The position numbers were made by a program, and so were the translations under genes. The notes below the pieces were generated by a model, which ran no database searches, was not told the origin of the DNA, and saw only the letters and a list, made by a program, of their open reading frames with translations. Source: Anaerocaecibacter muris (lineage in GTDB: Bacteria; Bacillota; Clostridia; Christensenellales; Pumilibacteraceae). Taken from it: a stretch of 64,000 nt of DNA. The stretch covers positions 1 through 64,000 of the forward strand of contig NZ_CALPCE010000008.1 in NCBI RefSeq assembly GCF_943192945.1, in the 5' to 3' direction. This document shows, piece after piece, positions 53,925-62,594 of the stretch; within the stretch, counting starts at the first letter, position 1; each line of letters begins with the position of its first letter.

Positions 53925-55046
53925 ATGATTTATTTGGACAACGCCGCCACCACCATGGTCAAGCCCGATTGCGTAATTAAAGCCGACGAATACGCACTTA
54001 AAAACCTGTGCGCGAACGCAGGCAGAGGCAGTCACGCGGGCGCTATCAAAGCCGCGTCCATAGTGTACGAAGCGCGCAAAGCCGTTAAAAGCCTGACCGT
54101 GTGCGACGACGTTATTTTTACGTTTAACTGCACGGACGCGCTTAATACTGTGCTTTTCGGCACGGCAAAACGCGGCGGGCACGTCGTGACTACCGTTTAC
54201 GAACACAACAGCACTCTGCGCCCGCTCGCCGAACTCAACAAGCGCATGGGCGTGGAATATACCGCAGTGCGTCCGAACATGCACGGAATTATCGACCCCG
54301 CGGACGTGGAACGCGCCATTCGTCCAAACACGTATTTAATAGCGGTCAACCATGCGTCCAACGTCACGGGCGCAGTCGCTCCCGTTACTCAAATAGGAAA
54401 TATCGCGCGGAGGCACGGCGTTTTATACCTCGTGGACGGCGCGCAGTCCGTCGGCTATCTGGACGTGGATATGCGCGCTATCGGCTGTAACTATCTTTGC
54501 TTTTCGCCGCACAAGGGCTTGCACGGCACGCAAGGCATAGGGTGTCTGTGCGTTCGCGGCAATCCCCCGCTAAAACCGTTTAGATTCGGCGGCACCGGCT
54601 CTATGTCGCATACGCTCGATCAGCCGAGCGATATTCCCGAAGGCTTCGAGTGCGGGACTCTACCCGTCCACTCGGCATACGCATTGATCGCGGCGGTCAA
54701 CCATTACAAAAAACTTCCGCTGTCCGTAAAGCGAAATCTTGCCGAGTGCGGCGACCGCATGCGCGCCGAGCTTGCCAAAATAAAGGGCGTTAAAATTTAC
54801 GGCAAATACAACACCCTGCCCAACATAGTTTGCTTTAACATTGACGGCATGAACGCCGCGGCGGTCGGCGATATTTTGAGCGATCAATACGACACTGCGG
54901 TCAGGTGCGGACTGCACTGCGCGCCGCTGTGCCATAAATATTTGGGCACGCTCAACACGGGCGCGGTGCGCGCGTCGCTATCCTATCACAACAATTCCGA
55001 CGAGGTTACTTTTTTTGTAAACGCCGTGCGCGAAATAGCAAAATAA
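53925..55046 (+). CDS. Cysteine desulfurase / selenocysteine lyase family aminotransferase
   Basis: About 373 residues, class V PLP enzyme. The start MIYLDNAATTMVKP is typical. Predicted PLP contacts are His94 (YEHNS), Asp171 and Gln174 (DGAQSVG) and the Schiff-base Lys197 in SPHKGLHGTQG. The active Cys is one of the cluster RCGLHCAPLCHK (328-336). It mobilises sulfur from cysteine as persulfide. The ATG at 53925 with GGGAG ten bases upstream is chosen over an upstream TTG. It belongs to the clostridial group that travels with DUF3343, not to the iscS-iscU operon type. Confidence 0.88.
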   Translation: MIYLDNAATTMVKPDCVIKADEYALKNLCANAGRGSHAGAIKAASIVYEARKAVKSLTVCDDVIFTFNCTDALNTVLFGTAKRGGHVVTTVYEHNSTLRPLAELNKRMGVEYTAVRPNMHGIIDPADVERAIRPNTYLIAVNHASNVTGAVAPVTQIGNIARRHGVLYLVDGAQSVGYLDVDMRAIGCNYLCFSPHKGLHGTQGIGCLCVRGNPPLKPFRFGGTGSMSHTLDQPSDIPEGFECGTLPVHSAYALIAAVNHYKKLPLSVKRNLAECGDRMRAELAKIKGVKIYGKYNTLPNIVCFNIDGMNAAAVGDILSDQYDTAVRCGLHCAPLCHKYLGTLNTGAVRASLSYHNNSDEVTFFVNAVREIAK

Positions 55047-55091
55047 CAAAATCGTCGGTCGGTTATCGCGCGAACCGATTTCCGGATACCG

Positions 55092-55367
55092 TCAGTTGCC
55101 TTTAATCATGCCGACAAGATACGCGAGCCGCGATCGCGACTCGTCGTCCAAGCTCGGCGAAACAAACTGCACGAACTCGTCGAGCTGTTGCGCGGAGAAC
55201 GTACCGTCGCGCTTTGCAGCCGTCGCGGTTTTCATGAGTTCGCCTATCAGTTCGCTTTCACTCTTGCCTGCATACTTTTGCGCAAGCGCGTCCGTTTCGC
55301 CTTTTATATCGGTCTTGCCGCCGCCGCTTTCGTGGTTAGACGGCTTATGATTTTTAATACTTCGCAT
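55092..55367 (-). CDS. Small hypothetical protein, helical
   Basis: 91 residues, with a disordered polar N-terminus (about 1-25) and then helices (ALAQKYAGKSESELIGELMKTA and QQLDEFVQFVSPSLDDESRSRLAYLVGMI). I do not recognise a family. A strong GGGAGG site before the ATG and a divergent partner gene of similar size support a real gene. The pattern of a Lys/Glu-rich small cytoplasmic protein says nothing certain of its role. Confidence 0.55.
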   Translation of the reverse strand: MRSIKNHKPSNHESGGGKTDIKGETDALAQKYAGKSESELIGELMKTATAAKRDGTFSAQQLDEFVQFVSPSLDDESRSRLAYLVGMIKGN

Positions 55368-55425
55368 ACAACCTCCCGCAATATTCTATGCGGGAAACAT
55401 AATAATCGTGCAAAAGGAGCTGTTT

Positions 55426-55677
55426 ATGGACATAAATCAAATGTTGCCTTTATTGCTTAAAGGCAAGCTCGGCGACCGCGAACAAACGCTGTTAAAACTC
55501 ACTCAAAACCCCGACCCGTCCGCGCTCGGAAGTATTATAACGCAGATGTACGAACAACAGCAAAAAGCGCCGCGCACGGACTTGTACGCAACGCTCAAAA
55601 AGATAATTCCCGCGCAAACGCTGGGGCTTATAATCAAATACTTCGACGCGCAAAACAGGCGCGACAAACGTCGGTAA
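55426..55677 (+). CDS. Small hypothetical protein, helical
   Basis: 83 residues starting MDINQMLPLLL, mostly helical with an amphipathic middle (LLKGKLGDREQTLLKLTQ) and a basic end (FDAQNRRDKRR). AGGAG lies six bases before the ATG, which favours 55426 over the in-frame ATG at 55408. It is divergent from the 91-residue gene across 58 bases that include a CCCGCA / TGCGGG hairpin. The two proteins may work together; no family recognised. Confidence 0.55.
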   Translation: MDINQMLPLLLKGKLGDREQTLLKLTQNPDPSALGSIITQMYEQQQKAPRTDLYATLKKIIPAQTLGLIIKYFDAQNRRDKRR

Positions 55678-55687
55678 AACGCTTATA

Positions 55688-56650
55688 TCACAGCATTTTA
55701 TGAATAAGGCACGCCGTTCTGAAAGTGACCGCGTCGGCAAAATTACGGATATTAAGCCCCGTAAGTTTTTCCAGCTTGTCCAGTCTGTAAATCAACGTGT
55801 TGCGGTGGACATACATGTTTCTGCTCGCTTCCGATATGTTGAGCGAGTACTGTAAAAACGCGTCCGCCGCCGCCATGAGTTCTTCGTCCGCGGTCACGTC
55901 TCTGTAATTTCTGTCAAGCACGGTCTTAACGTATTTTTCCTTGGTCGCCTCGGGCAGTTCCGACAGTGCCTTTATCAGCGCGTATTCTTTATACGAATAT
56001 ATATCGCTTTTGGGGTCGTACTCCGCGCCGTTTATGAGCGCGGATTTTGCATAGGCGTAATATTGCGGAAGTTCGGAAGCGCCGTGCGCAACGCCGCCGA
56101 CGCCTATCTTGACATTGCCTTTAATTTCCTCCGTAAGGTTTTCTTTTAGCACTGACGCAAATTCGCCCGCCGACTGATAATCGCAGTCGTTATCCAAACG
56201 CTTGCAAAACGCGGTGACGCCGTCGCCCATATCGGCTACGAAATCGCACGAATACGCCATGGCGTTTAGGTATTCCCGAACGTTCTTTGCAAGGTCTTTG
56301 CTGTACATCGCAAACACGTAATAATCGGCTTTGCCGAGGTGCACGCCTTGCGGAATATCGCCTACGCCGTCCAAAAACGCGCGCACAGGCTCGTCAAACA
56401 CAGCCGTCTTACTTACCATGCCCAAAGCAAGCTCTCGTGCAAGCGACGCCGTAACGCGCTCCGCAGCGCCGTATCCGTCTATTTCAAACGCGTAAACTTT
56501 GTTGCCGCAAGGCACCGTAAAAACCGTGGAACACAGCGTTTCGCTCTGCCAAACTCCGTCCCGCGGCATGTCGCTCGGCGCAGTCGTGCGTCGCACTTTA
56601 AGCCCGCTTATTCTGTTTAACTGTTCGATTATTATATCCGATTGTTTCAT
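55688..56650 (-). CDS. PucR/CdaR-type transcriptional regulator
   Basis: 320 residues. The last 60 residues (YSLNISEASRNMYVHRNTLIYRLDKLEKLTGLNI region) are the PucR C-terminal helix-turn-helix; the middle resembles a GGDEF-like/regulatory fold seen in CdaR proteins. Regulators of this class respond to small metabolites such as purines or sugar acids. As the last gene after ilvE (15-base gap), it may sense an amino-acid-related signal, but no target site can be named. Confidence 0.8.
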   Translation of the reverse strand: MKQSDIIIEQLNRISGLKVRRTTAPSDMPRDGVWQSETLCSTVFTVPCGNKVYAFEIDGYGAAERVTASLARELALGMVSKTAVFDEPVRAFLDGVGDIPQGVHLGKADYYVFAMYSKDLAKNVREYLNAMAYSCDFVADMGDGVTAFCKRLDNDCDYQSAGEFASVLKENLTEEIKGNVKIGVGGVAHGASELPQYYAYAKSALINGAEYDPKSDIYSYKEYALIKALSELPEATKEKYVKTVLDRNYRDVTADEELMAAADAFLQYSLNISEASRNMYVHRNTLIYRLDKLEKLTGLNIRNFADAVTFRTACLIHKML

Positions 56651-56665
56651 TTTATTCCCGTCGCT

Positions 56666-57766
56666 TTACTTGTTTGCGGCGATTGCGCCGTTATCCACTA
56701 CCGTCACCCAGCCGAATTTATCGGCGATTGCGCCCGTCTGTATGCCCGTCAATTCGTCGAGCAACATGCTTGCAATCTTTCCCGCTTCGCCTTTTTTGCC
56801 AACTGCGTAATCGATTCCGCCGTCGCCCAGTCTATCCACGGGCGAAATCACAGCCGCGGTGCCCGTGCCGAAAACTTCCGTAAGCGCGCCGCTTTTTGCG
56901 CCGTTCAACACTTCGTCTATCGAAATTTTACGCTCCTCGACGGGTATGTTTTTGCTCTTTAATATGCGTATAACCGAATCGCGCGTAATTCCGGGGAGTA
57001 TCGATCCGTTGAGTTCGGGCGTTACGACAGCGCCGTCGATTACGAAAAATATATTCATCGACCCCACTTCTTCCACGTACTTGCGGTGAACGCCGTCCAG
57101 CCACAGAACCTGATCGTAACCCTCTTTTACAGCCGTTTCGCCCGCCTTTATGCTCGCCGCATAATTGCCTATCACTTTGTACGCGCCCGTTCCGCCCGCG
57201 CTCGCCCGCACATAATTGCGCTCCGCCTTTAACGCGACGGGCGCAAACCCGTGCGCATAGTACGCGCCCGACGGCGACAGCATTATTATAAACTTGTAGT
57301 TTTTTGCGGCATGCACGCCGAGCGAATTATCGTCGGCAAACATGAACGGACGAATATACAGGCTCGTGCCCTTATCTGTCGGAATCCAGTCGCGCTCGAT
57401 ATCGACCAAATCGTAAAGCGCGGCAAACGCTTGTTCAACGTCTATTGCGGGCATGCACAGTCTTTCGCAGGAAGTCTGCATGCGCTTAAAGTTATCGCGC
57501 GCGCGGAACAACCGCACCGTACCGTCGCCGTCCTTGTACGCTTTAAGCCCCTCGAACACGCCTTGACCGTAATGCAGTATCGACGAACACGGCAACAGTT
57601 CCAACGCGTCGAACGGCGCGATACGCCCCTGTTTCCACTCGCCGTCCTTATACTCGCGCACGTACATATAATCGGTAAAAGCTTTACCGAAACTCGTCGC
57701 CTTTGCGGGCTTTTGTTTTAACGCTTCGCTCTTTACGAATACAGCGTTGCTTTTCAATCCGTTCAA
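56666..57766 (-). CDS. ilvE: Branched-chain amino acid aminotransferase
   Basis: About 366 residues, class IV PLP fold, of the longer BCAT type. The segment HYGQGVFEGLKAYK, the Lys in GTGAYKVIGNYAAS (Schiff base) and the C-terminal EVFGTGTAAVISPVD loop are characteristic. It transfers the amino group between Leu, Ile or Val and 2-oxoglutarate in the cytoplasm. The start is a TTG that overlaps the stop of the yigZ-like gene (TTGA), with GAGG ten bases before it; the frame is open upstream but lies over that gene. Confidence 0.92.
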   Translation of the reverse strand: MNGLKSNAVFVKSEALKQKPAKATSFGKAFTDYMYVREYKDGEWKQGRIAPFDALELLPCSSILHYGQGVFEGLKAYKDGDGTVRLFRARDNFKRMQTSCERLCMPAIDVEQAFAALYDLVDIERDWIPTDKGTSLYIRPFMFADDNSLGVHAAKNYKFIIMLSPSGAYYAHGFAPVALKAERNYVRASAGGTGAYKVIGNYAASIKAGETAVKEGYDQVLWLDGVHRKYVEEVGSMNIFFVIDGAVVTPELNGSILPGITRDSVIRILKSKNIPVEERKISIDEVLNGAKSGALTEVFGTGTAAVISPVDRLGDGGIDYAVGKKGEAGKIASMLLDELTGIQTGAIADKFGWVTVVDNGAIAANK

Positions 57767-58374
57767 CTTTCCAATTCCTCGAAAATATATTTCTCGCCGA
57801 GCGCAGTTATTTTTACTCCCAACGGCTCGACTGCCGCCGCAATATCGAACGCCGCGGGCGCAAGTATGTTGCACGTGACCGAACTTGCGTAACGTATTTG
57901 ACCTATCCTGCAAGCCGTGTTGCGCAACACCGCTGCGGCGCGTTTATACGCCTCGCCGTCGCACTCCGCTTCGTACTCCGCATACTTTTCGGCTTTGACC
58001 AAACCCGCACGCTCTATTAGTTCCGCCGCGCTTTGGCGGTATGCGCGGGTCAGTCCGCCCGCGCCGAGTTTTATTCCGCCGAAATACCTTACGACGGCTA
58101 TCAACGTTTTGCGCGCACCCACCGCCGCCACTGCGGAATATATGGGCTTGCCCGCCGTGCCCGACGGCTCGCCGTCGTCGTCGTAACCGAAGTCGTCGCC
58201 CTTTTCGTCCGCGATATATCCGTAGCAGACATGCCGCGCGCCGACGTTATCGCGCCGAAGCGCGTCGATAACGCCTTTGACCTCGTCGCGGCTGTCGATA
58301 TGATACGACGTCGCTATAAACCTCGACCGCTTGATGTCAAGTTCGTACTGCGACGGCTTTACGCAAACAATCAT
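57763..58374 (-). CDS. YigZ/IMPACT family protein
   Basis: 203 residues: the IMPACT N-terminal domain with KRSRFIATSYHIDSRDEVKG, the strong motif DDGEPSGTAGKPI (about 66-78) and RYFGGIKLGAGGLTRAYR (about 92-110), followed by a short ferredoxin-like DUF1949 domain. Members are linked to translation or nucleotide/protein quality control but lack a defined bacterial role. Overlaps tyrS upstream (ATGA) and ilvE downstream (TTGA). Confidence 0.92.
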   Translation of the reverse strand: MIVCVKPSQYELDIKRSRFIATSYHIDSRDEVKGVIDALRRDNVGARHVCYGYIADEKGDDFGYDDDGEPSGTAGKPIYSAVAAVGARKTLIAVVRYFGGIKLGAGGLTRAYRQSAAELIERAGLVKAEKYAEYEAECDGEAYKRAAAVLRNTACRIGQIRYASSVTCNILAPAAFDIAAAVEPLGVKITALGEKYIFEELES

Positions 58375-59585
58375 TTCAGCGTGACTTTAAGCCGAATTTT
58401 CTTGCCCTTGTACAGCACGAATTCGCGCCCGTCCGAATAGTCGGCGACCTTGCCGTAAACGTTTTCCACTTTTTTATCGTCTATCTTAACGCCTCCGCCC
58501 TCTATGAGCCGACGCGCTTCGCTCTTGGACGCGCACACCTTGCAAGCGACCATTACATCTATAACGGGCGTTTCGCCGCTCCCCGCAATTTCGACCGCGG
58601 GCATTTCGCTCGCTCCGCCCTCGAACGCCGCTTGCGCCTGCGCCGCGGCGGTGTCCGCGTGCTCCTTGCCGTGAATAAGTTTGACCACCTCGTAAGCGAG
58701 CCGCTTTTTGGCGTTGTTTATACGCTCGTCGCGGTGCGCGCAAAGCTCTTTTATTTCGTCGAGTTCGACATAAGTCAACAGCTTTAAGCAGTTTTCCACT
58801 TCTTCGTCGTCAACGTTGCGGAAATACTGATACATTTCGTAAGGCGTGGTCTTGTTGCAGTCCAGCCACAACGCGCCCTTTTGGGTCTTGCCCATCTTTT
58901 TGCCGTCTTTGGTTTCGAGCAACGTGCAAGTCAAAGCGTAAGCGTCTTTGCGCGCGACGCGGCGTATAAAGTCCGCGCCCGCCAAAATATTGCTCCACTG
59001 ATCGTTGCCGCCTATTTCGAGCATACAGCCGTAATCCTCGAACAGGCGCAAGAAGTCGTATGCCTGCATGGGCATGTAGTTAAATTCCAAAAAGCTCAAA
59101 CCTTTTTCCAACCGTGTTTTAAAGCAGTCGGCGGTGAGCATTTTATTGACCGAAAGATACGCGCCGTAATCGCGCAAAAACTCGATATAATTGAGCTTGC
59201 ACAGCCAATCCGCGTTATTCACTATCACGGCGGCGTTTTCGCCCTCGAAGCTCAAAAATCGCGCGAGTTGAGGTTTGATTTTTTCCACAAACCCGTCAAT
59301 CGTTTCGCGCGTCATCATCTGCCGCATGTCGTTGCGGTTGGACGGATCGCCTATCATAGCCGTGCCGCCGCCGACGAGAAGAATGGGTTTGTGCCCCGCC
59401 TTTTGCATAATGGACGCCGCCATGAGCGGGATAAAATGCCCTATGTGCAAGCTGTCCGCCGTCGGGTCGAACCCGCAATAAAACGTGACCGACTGCGACC
59501 CCAACAGCTTATAGAGGTCGTCTTTAAACACGGTCTGCTTGATAAACCCGCGCCCGTCGAGTATGTCGAAAACGTTTTGCTTCAT
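58371..59585 (-). CDS. tyrS: Tyrosyl-tRNA synthetase
   Basis: 404 residues, class I synthetase. HIGH motif DSLHIGHF at 45-51, tyrosine-binding AYDFLRLFEDYGC and GGNDQWSNI, KMSKS-like KKMGKTQKG near 229-237, and a C-terminal S4 RNA-binding domain (VCASKSEARRLIEGGGVKIDD). AAGGAG before the ATG. It sits inside an operon and has no T-box leader, which clostridial tyrS often has. Confidence 0.96.
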   Translation of the reverse strand: MKQNVFDILDGRGFIKQTVFKDDLYKLLGSQSVTFYCGFDPTADSLHIGHFIPLMAASIMQKAGHKPILLVGGGTAMIGDPSNRNDMRQMMTRETIDGFVEKIKPQLARFLSFEGENAAVIVNNADWLCKLNYIEFLRDYGAYLSVNKMLTADCFKTRLEKGLSFLEFNYMPMQAYDFLRLFEDYGCMLEIGGNDQWSNILAGADFIRRVARKDAYALTCTLLETKDGKKMGKTQKGALWLDCNKTTPYEMYQYFRNVDDEEVENCLKLLTYVELDEIKELCAHRDERINNAKKRLAYEVVKLIHGKEHADTAAAQAQAAFEGGASEMPAVEIAGSGETPVIDVMVACKVCASKSEARRLIEGGGVKIDDKKVENVYGKVADYSDGREFVLYKGKKIRLKVTLK

Positions 59586-59609
59586 ATTAGGTTCTCCTTA
59601 AAAAGTTCT

Positions 59610-60179
59610 TTAATCGCGGCTTCGCCGCACTCCGCCGTACACCGAATACGGCAGTCGTTTAACTATATAATACGCCAACAGTCCAGTGAACGCGCCCGCG
59701 AGCAGTCCCGCCGTAGCCAACCACGGCAGCAAGGTCAAAAGATTTACGCCCGTTACCAAGCTCGCAACGCCGAGCTGTACGCAGTTGAACACGATTGCGC
59801 CTATAAGGCTTATCATTGCTACCGAAATTCTGTCGAACACCGTGTAGAACAACAACACTTCGACGGCAAGCGCGAGCATGCCCGACGGCACGGAATACAT
59901 AAGCCCCGACACCCCGCCCGTCACTATCGCGCCGAGCAAGCATTTAAGCGCGGTTACTATAAACGCGTCGCCCACGCCCAAGATAATAAGCGCGATAAGC
60001 GGCGCGATATTGCCAAGACCGAGCTTTGCGCCGGGTGCGAGCAAAATTGCGGGCGGCAACATGCTTTCTATAAACGACACGACAAGCGCGACCGCTACCA
60101 AAAACGCGAGCACGACAAGCCGCCGCGTATCCGTTGCGCCGCTTTGCGCGGGCGCGTTACAAGAATACAAAGGCTTCAC
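59610..60179 (-). CDS. Gx transporter family membrane protein (HepS-I like)
   Basis: About 189 residues with five to six membrane helices and the Gx_transp pattern ESMLPPAILLAPGAKLGLGNIAPL near residues 35-60. Named in databases as a heptaprenyl diphosphate synthase component I, it is more likely the substrate-binding part of an ECF-type small-molecule transporter. It always travels with NusG_II-domain proteins, as here. GTG start overlapping the stop of the NusG_II gene (GTGA); GGGAG upstream. Confidence 0.8.
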   Translation of the reverse strand: MKPLYSCNAPAQSGATDTRRLVVLAFLVAVALVVSFIESMLPPAILLAPGAKLGLGNIAPLIALIILGVGDAFIVTALKCLLGAIVTGGVSGLMYSVPSGMLALAVEVLLFYTVFDRISVAMISLIGAIVFNCVQLGVASLVTGVNLLTLLPWLATAGLLAGAFTGLLAYYIVKRLPYSVYGGVRRSRD

Positions 60180-60556
60180 CGTCCCAACTCCCATTGCAAA
60201 TCGCTCTCGCCGCCGATACGTATAACCACGCCGTGCGGCAAGCACACAATAGACTGCCCGCCGCGCGAAATTACGCCCGTGCGCTCGCACACCTTGTCGG
60301 CGCAGTCCGCGTCAGTCACCCACACTTTGCCGTTTTCGATATGCACCGTGATGTGTTCGAGTACGACCGTCCTGTCTTCGTCGAGCGAAAACGTGCGGGC
60401 GTAGTCGGGCGCGGTAACGGTAACGGTGAGCGCGGGCTTACGGTAAATCAACCAAGCCGAAACGCCTATCGCGACGGCAATCACCGCAACGATAATAATG
60501 TCGAGCACGGTAAACGCCTTGGAACACTTTACTTTTTTGACGTTATCAAAGTTCAT
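60176..60556 (-). CDS. NusG domain II-containing membrane protein
   Basis: About 126 residues: a basic N-terminus, one membrane helix (about 18-38, TVLDIIIVAVIAVAIGVSAW) and an extracytoplasmic NusG_II domain with the classic DCADKVCERTGVISRGGQSIVCLPH stretch, including three Cys residues. The same pairing with a Gx transporter and an ApbE protein is found in flavin-based extracellular electron transfer loci (EetA/EetB type). ATG chosen with GGAG ten bases before it, inside the end of apbE. Confidence 0.85.
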   Translation of the reverse strand: MNFDNVKKVKCSKAFTVLDIIIVAVIAVAIGVSAWLIYRKPALTVTVTAPDYARTFSLDEDRTVVLEHITVHIENGKVWVTDADCADKVCERTGVISRGGQSIVCLPHGVVIRIGGESDLQWELGR

Positions 60557-61715
60557 AAAAGGCGTACTCCGTAAAACCGTCGTATACGTCGGGTTTGTAA
60601 AACTGTACGTCACCTATAATTGTATACCTTTTCTCGGTAAATATCAACCCTTTATACCCGACTTTTTTCAAAAGCTGTGCGCCGTGTTCCAAGCCCAGCG
60701 CACAGACCGCGGTAGACAGCGCGTCGCAAAGCGCGCTGTTATCGCCTATTACCGTCGCGGACATAACCCACTCGTCGGCGTTGCGCCAGTCCGTTCCGTC
60801 GCTTGCAACGCCAATCGGCACGCCGTTTGTACCGATTATGTGCGGAACGTACAGCTTTTGCCCGTCCGTCTTGTCGTGGATATAATACCGCATATAGTCG
60901 CCGCTTGTCACAGCCGACGCGTCGCCGTAAACGGACGTCGCGCACACATACCCGCGCGCTTGCGCCGTGCCGCCGCGCGGTCGGGGCGACATAATCCCGA
61001 CGTGCCAGTCCTCATTCTGCCCGTTATCCACGCGCCGACCGTAAAAATACGCATTGCCCGAAATGTCCAACAACGCCGAAGTTATTTCGTATTCTTTTAA
61101 AATCTTGACGCACTCGTCAACAGCATAGCCCTTTGCTATCCCGCCGAAATCGAGCTTGACGCGCTCATCCGTCTTTGTAAGATAGAACTTGCCGTCGCGC
61201 TCCTCGCCCGTTATCAACCGCGGATCGCAATGCGGCAAAACTTCCCCGACCTGCTCCGCGCTCGGCAACGGCGGCGATATGTACGACCCGTCGATGTCGG
61301 GTCGATACTGCGAAATAGACTGCGCGTCCACGCGCCACAGCTCGGCGAGCGGCGCGGCGGCGCAGTTGAACGCGCCGTCCGTAACGTCGTAGTATTCGCG
61401 CGACAGATTAAAAAGCCTGTAAGCATGCTTGCCCACGGACACGCGATCGCCCGCGGGCGCGGAGTTAAACCTCGCTACGTCGCTGTCCGCACGCGTCGCC
61501 GAAACTTGCGCGTTGATTTCCGTAATCACTTCGATCATGCGACGGTGCGCGTAATCGGCACGCCCGCCGAGTATGCGCGCGGAAAACATTATATCGCCCG
61601 AAAAGCACTCGACGTCGTCGAATACAGTGTAGCCCGCCGCGGCGCAACCGCAAAACCCCGCGCACACGGCAAGCGCGGCGCATGCCGCAACAAGTTTTAA
61701 CAAAAACTTTTTCAC
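60546..61715 (-). CDS. apbE: ApbE family FAD:protein FMN transferase
   Basis: 389 residues, exported: signal peptide about 1-23 and a possible lipobox FCGC with Cys24. The core shows LDFGGIAKGYAVDECVKIL (about 195) and the C-terminal DALSTAVCALG motif of ApbE. It transfers FMN from FAD to Thr in S/TGAT motifs of membrane proteins, RnfG in this window being an obvious substrate. The start is GTG, six bases past the -10 box, with no ribosome site: leaderless. First gene of the operon that runs to pucR. Confidence 0.93.
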   Translation of the reverse strand: MKKFLLKLVAACAALAVCAGFCGCAAAGYTVFDDVECFSGDIMFSARILGGRADYAHRRMIEVITEINAQVSATRADSDVARFNSAPAGDRVSVGKHAYRLFNLSREYYDVTDGAFNCAAAPLAELWRVDAQSISQYRPDIDGSYISPPLPSAEQVGEVLPHCDPRLITGEERDGKFYLTKTDERVKLDFGGIAKGYAVDECVKILKEYEITSALLDISGNAYFYGRRVDNGQNEDWHVGIMSPRPRGGTAQARGYVCATSVYGDASAVTSGDYMRYYIHDKTDGQKLYVPHIIGTNGVPIGVASDGTDWRNADEWVMSATVIGDNSALCDALSTAVCALGLEHGAQLLKKVGYKGLIFTEKRYTIIGDVQFYKPDVYDGFTEYAFYEL

Positions 61716-61721
61716 GGTTAA

Positions 61722-61750
61722 ATTTTACCACACTTGCGAAATATTTGCAA
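61722..61750 (-). promoter_or_regulatory. apbE operon promoter, leaderless type
   Basis: TTGCAA (61745-61750), 17 bp, TAAAAT (61722-61727) on the minus strand; the GTG start codon follows after six bases. Confidence 0.65.
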
Positions 61751-61759
61751 GAATATGGC

Positions 61760-61788
61760 TTGATTTCCGCAAAACGATTGTGTATAAT
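61760..61788 (+). promoter_or_regulatory. birA-like gene promoter, leaderless type
   Basis: TTGATT (61760-61765), 17 bp, TATAAT (61783-61788); the ATG at 61795 follows after six bases. It is back to back with the apbE promoter, the two -35 boxes being nine bases apart. Confidence 0.7.
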
Positions 61789-61794
61789 ATAATC

Positions 61795-62508
61795 ATGAAA
61801 CTGGACGAAAAATTCATACGCCTGCATACGGGACTGAATATAAAAATCGTCGAAGCCTGCGATTCCACTTTCGACGAAATCGGCAAAAGCGACGCGATAA
61901 TCGCTTTAAGCCAAAAAAACGGCGAGGGTCGCGGCGATCATACTTTTTTCTCGCCGAGCGGCGGACTGTATATCGTAATGCGCGTTATGGGACTTTATAT
62001 CGACCCGCACACGCTCACGCCCGCAGTCGGGCTTGCAGTGCACGACGCAATCGCAACGATACTCGGCATACAAACGGGCGTTAAATGGGTCAACGACATA
62101 ATGTACAACGGCAAAAAGGTTGTCGGAATACTGTGCAAGTGTCCGCGCAAAGCCGAATACCTCGTGGGCGTGGGAATAAACTACCGCACTCCGCCCGAGG
62201 AGTTTGAAAAAGCGGGAATTGCGGAAACCGCGTGCGCACTCGACGCGCCCGAAAGCCGCGCGTCCGCATTTGTTACGGGTATGATAAACAGAATAAAGCG
62301 CGCAACTCTCGCGACGTTCGATAGCGAGCGTTACAGCGCGCTGTGCGTAAACGTCGGCAAAACGGTGGAGTTCACATACAACGGCACGCGCGTTCGCGGC
62401 TTTGCCGAAAGCGTTTCGCCCGACGGATCGCTAATTGTCCGAATAGGCGCGGCAACCGTCGCTGTTGACGCGGGCGAAGTTTCCATAATCCGCGAAGTAA
62501 AAGAATAA
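61795..62508 (+). CDS. Biotin-protein ligase (BirA, short form without DNA-binding domain)
   Basis: About 237 residues. The catalytic domain shows ACDSTFDEIG, the biotinyl-AMP loop in the altered form NGEGRGDHTFFSPSGGLY (residues 42-59, normally GRGRxGR), KWVNDIMYNGKKVVGIL (97-113) and a C-terminal SH3-like domain. It attaches biotin to carboxylase or decarboxylase carrier proteins. It lacks the N-terminal helix-turn-helix of bifunctional BirA, so it is an enzyme only. The altered loop could mean a lipoate- or biotin-ligase variant. ATG at 61795 is used, as an upstream in-frame ATG lies within the promoter. Confidence 0.85.
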   Translation: MKLDEKFIRLHTGLNIKIVEACDSTFDEIGKSDAIIALSQKNGEGRGDHTFFSPSGGLYIVMRVMGLYIDPHTLTPAVGLAVHDAIATILGIQTGVKWVNDIMYNGKKVVGILCKCPRKAEYLVGVGINYRTPPEEFEKAGIAETACALDAPESRASAFVTGMINRIKRATLATFDSERYSALCVNVGKTVEFTYNGTRVRGFAESVSPDGSLIVRIGAATVAVDAGEVSIIREVKE

Positions 62509-62560
62509 TATCGCCCGCGCCACTCCCCGCGCGTACTTACGAATACAACAATCCGCAAAT

Positions 62561-62591
62561 AAAAAATCCCGACGACAAATCGGGATTTTTT
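62561..62591. terminator. Bidirectional terminator between the birA-like gene and XRE gene
   Basis: AAAAAATCCCGA / TCGGGATTTTTT, perfect 12-bp stem, 7-nt loop, T runs on both strands, between convergent genes. Confidence 0.9.
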
Positions 62592-62594
62592 ATA

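Noticed and set aside
59586-59609. T-box leader of tyrS
   Set aside because: Only 24 bases separate tyrS from the upstream gene; there is no room for a T-box.
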